A program made the position numbers and the translations under genes. This document shows, piece by piece, positions 57,615 through 64,000 of a stretch of DNA of 64,000 nucleotides. Numbering within the stretch: the stretch's first letter is position 1; the number at the start of each line of letters is the position of its first letter. The stretch lies in the NCBI RefSeq assembly GCF_024355225.1, contig NZ_VCNH01000008.1, positions 2,294,001-2,358,000 on the forward strand. Reading direction: 5' to 3'. The notes under the pieces were generated by a model, which was not told where the DNA came from, did no database searches, and saw only the letters and a program-made list of their open reading frames with translations. Source of the stretch: Roseovarius sp. M141. Lineage in GTDB: Bacteria > Pseudomonadota > Alphaproteobacteria > Rhodobacterales > Rhodobacteraceae.

Positions 57615-59311
57615 TGTATACCTACACCGAATTCGACGCCGGTTTTGTGGCCGAGCGCAATCGCCAGTTTCGCGCGCAGGTTGCGCGCCGCGTCGACGGC
57701 AGCCTGACCGAGGACGAATTCAAGCCACTGCGCCTGATGAACGGGCTGTACCTTCAATTGCACGCCTATATGCTGCGCGTCGCGATCCCTTACGGCACGC
57801 TGGGCAGCCATCAGATGCGCCAACTGGCGATGATCGCCCAGCGGTGGGACAAGGGCTATGGCCATTTCACCACGCGCCAGAACATTCAGTATAACTGGCC
57901 GAAACTGGCAGATGTGCCGGATATTCTGGATGCGCTTGGCGAGGTGCAGATGCACGCGATCCAGACCAGCGGTAACACGATTCGCAACGTGACGGCGGAC
58001 CATTTTGCCGGTGCCGCCGCCGACGAGGTGGCAGATCCACGTCCGATCGCCGAGCTGATCCGCCAATGGTCGACTGACCACCCGGAATTTCAGGCACTGC
58101 CGCGCAAGTTCAAGGTGGCCGTCACCGGCAGCCCGATGGATCGCGCCGTGACCTTGGCGCATGATATCGGTCTGCGCATCGTCCGGCAGGGCAACCAGAT
58201 CGGGTATCAGGTCCTGGTCGGCGGCGGTCTGGGCCGCACCCCGATGATTGGCAAGGTGCTGCATGATTTCCTGCCCGAAGAGGATCTTCTGCCCTATCTG
58301 GAGGCGGTCGTCAGCGTTTGGAACACGATCGGTCGGCGCGATAACAAGTTCAAGTCACGCATCAAGATCACCGTGCATGAGCATGGTATCGAAGACATTC
58401 GCGCCCGCGTCGAGGCGCGCTACGCGTTGATCAGGCCGCTGTTCACCGGCGTCGATCAACAGATGCTGGGCGCTATCCGCGCCGATTTTGCCGCGCCCGA
58501 ATTCCGCACGGCGCCGTGGGATGCCTATGAAGCCGCGCGCGCGGGCGATCCGGTGTTTCGCGCCTGGGCTGATACCAATTTGTCCGAGCATCGCGCGCCC
58601 GGCTATGCCATCGTGTCGATCAGTCTCAAGGCGCATGGCGAAACGCCCGGCGACGCGTCCGCAGAACAGATGCGCGTGATGGCCGATCTGGCCGAACGCT
58701 ACGGCCATGACGAGCTGCGCATCAGCCACGAGCAGAACGTCATCCTGCCGCATGTCCATAAATCCGATCTGCCAGCAGTTCATGCGGCCCTGCGCGAGGT
58801 CCGGCTGGCCACGGCCAATATCGGGCTGATCAGTGACATCATCGCCTGCCCCGGAATGGATTACTGCGCACTGGCGACTGCCCGCTCGATTCCCATCGCG
58901 CAGGAGATCGCGACCCGTTTCGACGCGCTCAAGCTGGAGCATGAGATTGGCGAGATGAAGATCAAGATCTCGGGTTGCATCAACGCCTGCGGGCATCACC
59001 ACGTGGGCCATATCGGCATTCTCGGGCTCGACCGGGCCGGGGTGGAAAGCTACCAGATCACCATTGGTGGTGACGGCGGCCCCGATGCGCAGCTGGGCGA
59101 TCGCACCGGGCCCGGCTTTGCTGCCGAGGATATCGTGTCGGCGATCGAAACGATCATGCTGGCCTATCTGGCCCTGCGCACCAGCCCCTCCGAGACGTTT
59201 CTGGCCGCCTATCGCCGCGTCGGGATGAACCCTTTCAAATCGGCTCTCTACGGCGAAGCTGAAGCGGCCAAGGCCGCCAAAAGGAAAGCCGACGCTCATG
59301 TTGCTGCCTGA
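57614..59311 (+). CDS. cysI: Assimilatory sulfite (nitrite/sulfite) reductase, haemoprotein
   Basis: A 565-residue siroheme/[4Fe-4S] enzyme that reduces sulfite to sulfide. The four cluster cysteines are in the C-terminal part: CPGMDYC and SGCINACGHH; siroheme-contacting Arg and Lys are in RQNIQYNWP and ISHEQNVILPHV. The end is Lys/Ala-rich. It is the ferredoxin-type single-subunit form. It follows DUF2849 by overlap and overlaps cysH by 14 bases; a ferredoxin-NADP reductase gene lies just downstream of the operon and could supply electrons. Confidence 0.93.
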   Translation: MYTYTEFDAGFVAERNRQFRAQVARRVDGSLTEDEFKPLRLMNGLYLQLHAYMLRVAIPYGTLGSHQMRQLAMIAQRWDKGYGHFTTRQNIQYNWPKLADVPDILDALGEVQMHAIQTSGNTIRNVTADHFAGAAADEVADPRPIAELIRQWSTDHPEFQALPRKFKVAVTGSPMDRAVTLAHDIGLRIVRQGNQIGYQVLVGGGLGRTPMIGKVLHDFLPEEDLLPYLEAVVSVWNTIGRRDNKFKSRIKITVHEHGIEDIRARVEARYALIRPLFTGVDQQMLGAIRADFAAPEFRTAPWDAYEAARAGDPVFRAWADTNLSEHRAPGYAIVSISLKAHGETPGDASAEQMRVMADLAERYGHDELRISHEQNVILPHVHKSDLPAVHAALREVRLATANIGLISDIIACPGMDYCALATARSIPIAQEIATRFDALKLEHEIGEMKIKISGCINACGHHHVGHIGILGLDRAGVESYQITIGGDGGPDAQLGDRTGPGFAAEDIVSAIETIMLAYLALRTSPSETFLAAYRRVGMNPFKSALYGEAEAAKAAKRKADAHVAA

Positions 59312-60062
59312 ACCGCACGCCCGCGATCTGCGTGTGCCCGATCTGCATGAAAAGGCCGCTGCGCTGAACGCGGCCTACCGGCATCATTCGGCCATCGCGG
59401 TGCTGGCGCGGGCGCTGCATGATCCCGATGTGGGGCAGCTTGCCCTTGTCTCCAGTTTCGGGGCCGAGTCGGTCGTGCTACTGCATATGGTCGCGCTCGC
59501 GCGGCGTGACACGCCGGTGATTTTCCTTGAGACGGGCATGTTGTTCACGGAAACGCTGGTCTACCAGCAGGAACTGGCAGAGCGGCTGGGCCTGCGCGAC
59601 ATGCGCCTGATCCGCCCGGACCGCGCGGCCGCCAGAGCGCAGGACCCGGCGGCAATGCTGCACCAGACCGATCCCGACGCCTGCTGCGCCCTGCGCAAGA
59701 CACTTCCGCTGCAAGGCGCGCTGGCGGGGTTCGACGGATGGATCACCGGGCGCAAGCGCTATCAGGGCGGCACCCGCGCATCGCTGGAATTCTTCGAGGT
59801 CGAGGAAGGCACCAACCGGCTGAAGGTCAATCCGCTGGCCCATTGGCAGCAAGGTGACGCGCGCACCTATATCGAAGAAAACCGCCTGCCGCGTCACCCG
59901 CTAGTCGCCCAGGGCTACCCCTCCATCGGCTGCATGCCCTGCACCTCGCCGGTCAAACCGGGTGAAGACGAGCGCGCAGGCCGTTGGAAAGGCCAGGAAA
60001 AGACAGAATGTGGCATCCATTTCGTGGATGGCAAACCAGTACGACAAGGAGTGAACGCATGA
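59298..60062 (+). CDS. cysH: Adenylylsulfate/phosphoadenylylsulfate reductase
   Basis: A 254-residue reductase. PP-loop LVSSFGAESVVLLHM near the N-terminus, then the paired cysteines DACCALRK and the late CMPCTSPVKPG and TECGIH. The CC...CxxC set binds a [4Fe-4S] cluster and indicates the APS-reducing, thioredoxin-dependent type, not the PAPS-only enzyme of E. coli. It overlaps both neighbours by a few bases. Confidence 0.93.
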   Translation: MLLPEPHARDLRVPDLHEKAAALNAAYRHHSAIAVLARALHDPDVGQLALVSSFGAESVVLLHMVALARRDTPVIFLETGMLFTETLVYQQELAERLGLRDMRLIRPDRAAARAQDPAAMLHQTDPDACCALRKTLPLQGALAGFDGWITGRKRYQGGTRASLEFFEVEEGTNRLKVNPLAHWQQGDARTYIEENRLPRHPLVAQGYPSIGCMPCTSPVKPGEDERAGRWKGQEKTECGIHFVDGKPVRQGVNA

Positions 60063-60463
60063 ACGTTATCGTGACCGACGCGGGCTTTGCACCCGATGAC
60101 TGGACACACCCCATCGTCGCGCTGGAGGATGCGCGTAGCGGTGTCGGTATTGACCTGCCCTCCAGCATTGATCCGGCTGAATTGGCCGGACGACTGCCGG
60201 ATATCACCATGATACGCGTGGACTTTCCCAGTTCAGCCGATGGGCGGGGCTTCTCCGTCGCGCGTCAGCTTCGGCTGATGGGGTACAAGGGTCGCCTGCG
60301 CGCACGGGGTCATGTGCTGGCCGATCAATACGCGATGGCGCGGCGCTGCGGATTCGACGAGGTCGAGATCTCGCACGAGCTGGCAGAACGGCAGACACAG
60401 GACCAGTGGATGTTCCGGGCCAATTGGCAGGCGCATGACTATCAGTCGCGCCTGCGCGGCTAA
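60059..60463 (+). CDS. DUF934 protein, sulfite-reduction operon
   Basis: A 134-residue protein with the DUF934 core: a start VIVTDAGFAPDDW, then VDFPSSADGRGFSVARQLR, GYKGRLRARGHVLADQYAMARRCGFDEVE and the end WQAHDYQSRLRG. Its ATG overlaps the cysH stop. It is the last gene of the cysG-DUF2849-cysI-cysH-DUF934 operon. Members are predicted auxiliaries of sulfite reduction; no reaction has been shown. Confidence 0.92.
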   Translation: MNVIVTDAGFAPDDWTHPIVALEDARSGVGIDLPSSIDPAELAGRLPDITMIRVDFPSSADGRGFSVARQLRLMGYKGRLRARGHVLADQYAMARRCGFDEVEISHELAERQTQDQWMFRANWQAHDYQSRLRG

Positions 60464-60527
60464 TCGTCCCCTTCAACTGACCTAACGCAAAGACTATGAC
60501 AGAGGCGCTGGTGTAAACTCCCGGCGG

Positions 60528-61403
60528 ATGCCCCATATGAACGAGATGACCCAAGTGACCGACGCCTCGACCAACGCCGCCGCCCCCCAGCGCGCCAAAC
60601 CCACCCTGCCCGACGCGCAGAGAGTGACGCAGGTGACGCATTGGACCGACCGCCTGTTTTCCTTTCGGGTGACGCGGCCCGTGTCGTTGCGCTTTCGCTC
60701 GGGCGAGTTCGTGATGATCGGCCTGATGGGCGATCCCGATCCCAAAACCGGCAAGCAAAAGCCGCTTTTGCGGGCCTATTCCATCGCCTCGCCGTCCTGG
60801 GATGACGAACTGGAGTTTTACTCGATCAAGGTCGAGGATGGTCCGCTGACGTCGAAACTGCAACATATCCAGCCAGGGGATGAGATCATCCTGCGCCCAA
60901 AACCCGTGGGTACGCTGGTGCATGACGCGCTTTTGCCGGGCAAACGGCTGTGGCTGTTCGCCACCGGCACCGGCTTTGCCCCCTTCGCGTCGCTCCTGCG
61001 CGATCCGCAGACCTATGAGGACTACAACGAAGTCATCGTCACCCATACCTGCCGCACGGCGGGCGAACTGAAATACGGCGCGGATCTGATCGACAGCATT
61101 CGCCAGGATGAGATGCTGGAGGAGTTGATCGGCGAGGGGTTCGCGGAAAAGCTGCGCTACTACCCCACCACCACCCGCGAAGAGAGCCCCAAGATGGGGC
61201 GCATCACCGATCTCATGCGGTCGGGCGAGATGTTCGAGGATCTGGGCGTGCCGCCGCTGTCGCCGGAATATGACCGGGCGATGATCTGCGGCAACCTGGC
61301 GTTCAACCTCGATCTCAAGGCATTGTTCGAGGAATACGGCCTGCGCGAGGGCGCAAATTCAGCGCCGCGCGAATATGTGGTGGAAAAGGCGTTTCTGGAC
61401 TGA
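60528..61403 (+). CDS. fpr: Ferredoxin-NADP reductase
   Basis: A 291-residue flavoprotein. FAD part: FMVTRP-like RVTRPVSLRFRSGEFVMIGL and the RAYSIAS motif; NADP part: FATGTGFAPFASLLRDP and VTHTCRTAGELKY, and a C-terminal YVVEKAFLD (bacterial plant-type FPR end without an aromatic stacking residue). It provides electrons between NADPH and ferredoxin and may serve the sulfite reductase encoded directly upstream. The first 30 residues are Thr/Ala-rich and outside the fold; starting at the ATG of 60537 is also possible. Confidence 0.92.
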   Translation: MPHMNEMTQVTDASTNAAAPQRAKPTLPDAQRVTQVTHWTDRLFSFRVTRPVSLRFRSGEFVMIGLMGDPDPKTGKQKPLLRAYSIASPSWDDELEFYSIKVEDGPLTSKLQHIQPGDEIILRPKPVGTLVHDALLPGKRLWLFATGTGFAPFASLLRDPQTYEDYNEVIVTHTCRTAGELKYGADLIDSIRQDEMLEELIGEGFAEKLRYYPTTTREESPKMGRITDLMRSGEMFEDLGVPPLSPEYDRAMICGNLAFNLDLKALFEEYGLREGANSAPREYVVEKAFLD

Positions 61404-61487
61404 AGGGCGCGCATTTGCGGCTGCACATTGGCGCCGCCCCGGTCTAGAACGGGGTGGCATGCCTGATGCCGAACAAAGGAGCCGCCC

Positions 61488-62099
61488 ATGACCGACGATA
61501 TCAACGCCCAGCACAATGAAAAGATGCGCAGGCTCAAGGCGCAGCGCGACGTGCTGATGACGCACAAGACGCAGGAAAAGGGCCTGATCATGGTCCATAC
61601 CGGCGACGGCAAGGGTAAATCCTCGTCGGGTTTCGGCATGATAATGCGCTGCATTGGCCGCAGCATGCCCTGCGCTGTCGTGCAATTCATCAAGGGCAAC
61701 TGGGAGACCGGTGAAAAGACGCTGCTGCGCGAACATTTTGCCGAAGAATGCCGTTTTTTCGTATCCGGTGAAGGCTTTACGTGGGAAACGCAAGATCGCG
61801 CCGCCGATATTGCCGCCGCCGAAAACGGCTGGAAAATCGCGCAAGAGCAGATACTCGACCCCGAGATCCAGTTTGTTCTGCTGGACGAAATCAACATCGC
61901 CCTGCGCTATGATTATCTTGATATCGACGAAGTCACGCGCTTCCTGCTGGAGCAGAAGCCGCATATGACGCATGTCTGCCTGACGGGCCGCAACGCCAAG
62001 CCTGAATTGCTGGAAATCGCCGATCTGGTGACGGAAATGAAGCTGATCAAGCACCCTTTCCGCGATGGTATCATGGCGCAAAATGGCGTCGAGATGTAG
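61488..62099 (+). CDS. cobO: Cob(I)yrinic acid a,c-diamide adenosyltransferase
   Basis: A 203-residue enzyme of the BtuR/CobO/CobA family that puts the adenosyl group on the cobalt of corrinoids. The P-loop [15 protein letters not shown] is at about residues 41-55, with [16 protein letters not shown], and [14 protein letters not shown]. Four bases separate its stop from the cobQ ATG, so they are one operon. Vitamin B12 synthesis or salvage. Confidence 0.95.
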   Translation: MTDDINAQHNEKMRRLKAQRDVLMTHKTQEKGLIMVHTGDGKGKSSSGFGMIMRCIGRSMPCAVVQFIKGNWETGEKTLLREHFAEECRFFVSGEGFTWETQDRAADIAAAENGWKIAQEQILDPEIQFVLLDEINIALRYDYLDIDEVTRFLLEQKPHMTHVCLTGRNAKPELLEIADLVTEMKLIKHPFRDGIMAQNGVEM

Positions 62100-62103
62100 C
62101 GCC

Positions 62104-63552
62104 ATGCCGCGCGCGCTGATGATTCAGGGGACAGGCTCGAATGTGGGCAAGTCGATGCTGGTGGCGGGCCTGTGCCGGGCGGCGCTGCGGCGCGGCCTGT
62201 CAGTGGCGCCGTTCAAGCCGCAGAACATGTCGAACAACGCCGCCGTCACCGCGGATGGCGGCGAGATCGGTCGCGCCCAGGCCTTGCAGGCGATGGCCTG
62301 CGGGCTGGTGGCGCATACCGACATGAACCCTGTCCTGCTGAAACCCGAAAGCGAGACCGGCGCGCAGGTGATCGTGCAGGGCCAGCGCATCGGCACCACC
62401 CGCGCGCGCGATTACGGCGCGCAGAAGGCCACATTGCTGCCGCCGGTTATGGATAGTTTTGCGCGCCTGTCGGCGCAGCACGATCTGTTGATCGTCGAAG
62501 GCGCTGGCAGCCCGGCGGAAATTAATCTGCGCGCGCGTGATATCGCGAATATGGGCTTTGCGCGGGCGGCTGGCGTGCCGGTGGTTTTATGCGGCGACAT
62601 TGACCGGGGCGGTGTGATCGCGCAGATCAAGGGCACGCAAGCGGTGATATCTGCCGAAGATGCAGAAGCTATAAAAGGATTTATCATCAATAAGTTTCGC
62701 GGTGACCCCAAGCTTTTCAATGAAGGGTACGCCGCCATCGAACAGTTAACCGGCTGGCGCGGTTATGGCGTCGTCCCGTGGTTTCAGGATGCCTGGCGCC
62801 TGCCGGCAGAGGATGCACTGGATATCGCGGACGCGCCCGGCAATGGTGGGCTGCATATCGTTTGCCTGCGCCTGCCGCGCATTGCCAATTTCGACGATCT
62901 GGACCCGCTAAAGCAAGAGTCCGGCCTGCGGGTCACCATGCTGGAACCGGGCCAGCCCATCCCGGCGGATGCCGGGCTGGTTATTCTGCCCGGCACGAAA
63001 GCGACGCGCGCCGATCTGGCATTTTTGCGCGCCGAGGGGTGGGATATCGACCTGCTGGCCCATCATCGGCGTGGTGGGCGCATTCTGGGGATTTGTGGCG
63101 GCTATCAGATGCTGGGCCACTCCATATCGGACCCCCAAGGGATCGAGGGGCCGCCGGGCAGCAGCCCCGGTTTGGGCCTGCTGGACATCTCCACCATCAT
63201 GGGTGGCGACAAAAGCCTGACACAGGTGCAGGCAGTCCATGCCGGGCTGTCCGTGCCCTTCACCGGCTACGAGATTCATATCGGCCGCTCGGACGGGCCC
63301 GATTGCGCCCGTCCCTTTGCCCATGTGGGCATGCGCGCCGAAGGCGCGGTATCGGGCGACGGGCGGGTTGCCGGCAGTTATCTGCACGGCATGTTCGCGG
63401 ATGACAATTTTCGCCGCGCCTGGCTGGTGGGGCTGGGCGCCGCGCCCTCGCGCCTGAGCTATGGCGCGCGGGTCGAACAAACGCTGGATGCGCTTGCCGA
63501 CCATGTGGAGGCACATCTGGACGTGCCGGGCCTGCTGACGCTGGCCGGTTAA
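62104..63552 (+). CDS. cobQ: Cobyric acid synthase
   Basis: A 482-residue amidotransferase that amidates four carboxyls of adenosylcobyrinic acid diamide. N-terminal ATPase part: [18 protein letters not shown] and [14 protein letters not shown]-terminal glutamine amidotransferase-like part with the nucleophile Cys in [12 protein letters not shown] and a late SYLHGMF with the His. The ATG at 62104 agrees with the family start. It follows cobO closely. Converges on the lipoprotein gene at 63565. Confidence 0.96.
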   Translation: MPRALMIQGTGSNVGKSMLVAGLCRAALRRGLSVAPFKPQNMSNNAAVTADGGEIGRAQALQAMACGLVAHTDMNPVLLKPESETGAQVIVQGQRIGTTRARDYGAQKATLLPPVMDSFARLSAQHDLLIVEGAGSPAEINLRARDIANMGFARAAGVPVVLCGDIDRGGVIAQIKGTQAVISAEDAEAIKGFIINKFRGDPKLFNEGYAAIEQLTGWRGYGVVPWFQDAWRLPAEDALDIADAPGNGGLHIVCLRLPRIANFDDLDPLKQESGLRVTMLEPGQPIPADAGLVILPGTKATRADLAFLRAEGWDIDLLAHHRRGGRILGICGGYQMLGHSISDPQGIEGPPGSSPGLGLLDISTIMGGDKSLTQVQAVHAGLSVPFTGYEIHIGRSDGPDCARPFAHVGMRAEGAVSGDGRVAGSYLHGMFADDNFRRAWLVGLGAAPSRLSYGARVEQTLDALADHVEAHLDVPGLLTLAG

Positions 63553-63564
63553 AAGCGGGTGGTG

Positions 63565-64000
63565 TCAGGAGGCGGCGACCCAGTCGGCCATTTCCGGCAA
63601 AAGCCTGTCCAGGATGGCCTGAAACGCCGCGACGATCGCAGTAGGTTCGTCATTGGCGGCGGTCACCTGATTGCGGAAAACGCGTGTCTTGATGACAGAT
63701 TGATCGCGGTCGCGCAGCAAGGTCAGGCTGATATCCACCCTTGCGGTTACCGCCGTGCCCGCCACATCGACCTGAAAACTATCGATACGCGTCAGCAATG
63801 CGTAATCGGGCACCGGTCCGCCCTCGCTGATGCCGACATATCCCATCCGGCCTGTCCCCGCGATGGACCGTATCAGCAGCGACTGCACGACGCTGGGTAG
63901 CTCGTCGGTCCAGCGGGCGTCGGGCAGATAGGCAATCGCGGCGCCGCTCGGTTTGACCATGATGCGGTCGGTGTTTATGCCGGCTGGCGCGTCGGCGCGG
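63565..64000 (-). CDS. ABC-type transport auxiliary lipoprotein component (5' part outside window)
   Basis: A C-terminal fragment of at least 145 residues. The frame is open to the right edge, so the start lies beyond it; the ATG at 63960 is internal. The wording (ADAPAGINTDRIMVKPSGAA, YLPDARWTDELPSVVQSLL, FRNQVTAANDEPTAIVAAF) matches the auxiliary lipoprotein family that works with MCE-type lipid transporters (PqiC/MlaB-like context). The signal peptide and lipobox are not in view. Convergent with cobQ, 12 bases between stops. Confidence 0.8.
   Translation of the reverse strand, partial: RADAPAGINTDRIMVKPSGAAIAYLPDARWTDELPSVVQSLLIRSIAGTGRMGYVGISEGGPVPDYALLTRIDSFQVDVAGTAVTARVDISLTLLRDRDQSVIKTRVFRNQVTAANDEPTAIVAAFQAILDRLLPEMADWVAAS

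Noticed and set aside
61404..61487. A cobalamin riboswitch before cobO
   Set aside because: Only 84 bases are available. There is a CCCCG...CGGGG hairpin at 61437-61454 but no B12-box-like sequence or the needed multi-stem size.

Overview
The window reads as a chromosomal segment of an alphaproteobacterium of the Rhodobacteraceae (Roseobacter-type). The grounds are high GC with dense, often ATGA-coupled operons, several TRAP-transporter and catabolic genes, the cysG-DUF2849-cysI-cysH-DUF934 sulfite-reduction operon, the dxs-ispA-xseB order, class II DAHP synthase and the CobO/CobQ pair. This placement comes from recognising gene families and gene order; no search was run. No rRNA, tRNA or CRISPR array was recognised.

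Region 1 (1-9.74 kb) is catabolic: the end of a malonyl-CoA synthetase, an iron-dependent 3-hydroxyanthranilate dioxygenase, a complete DctP-DctQ-DctM TRAP importer, and a divergent pair of operons, aspartate dehydrogenase + LysR (minus) and a lone molybdenum-hydroxylase large subunit + DapA-like aldolase (plus). The mix suggests uptake and breakdown of an N-containing aromatic or heterocyclic acid, but the substrate is not evident.

Region 2 (about 9.74-30.7 kb) looks like inserted material. It opens with an AT-rich gap and then a copper-handling island (10.2-24.4 kb): a two-component system with a Met/His-rich sensor, an EF-hand protein, small membrane proteins, DUF302, TVP38, an APC permease, a copper P1B-ATPase, a truncated copper chaperone, a broken DUF305 gene, two cytochromes c, a cupredoxin-CusF fusion, a multicopper oxidase, a TolC-like lipoprotein and a His-rich secreted protein. 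After a methyltransferase gene preceded by a G12 tract comes a mobile-element graveyard (25.8-30.3 kb): an IS1182-type element with two frameshifts, tniQ, a broken tniB with no tniA, and two frameshifted short-chain dehydrogenases.

Region 3 (30.7-45.7 kb) is mixed core and metabolism: RidA + FAD amino-acid oxidase, glutaryl-CoA dehydrogenase with a divergent LysR, gamma-carbonic anhydrase, guanylate kinase, YicC, a PAS protein, DAHP synthase, a GlxA-type regulator, an aldose dehydrogenase, dxs-ispA-xseB and a phosphotransferase.

Region 4 (45.9-64 kb) is housekeeping: lon, tgt, an SPFH-NfeD pair, a RimB-RimK fusion, a SufT-type protein, a SatD-like/DUF3307 pair, an A-type Fe-S carrier, tpiA, an Lrp regulator, the siroheme and sulfite-reduction operon, ferredoxin-NADP reductase, cobO, cobQ and the start of an ABC-transport auxiliary lipoprotein. 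The most noteworthy items are the unusual DapA-like enzyme, the G12 tract at a ribosome-binding position, the tniA-less tniBQ remnant joined to a broken SDR, the CysG whose methyltransferase half has decayed, and several domain fusions.
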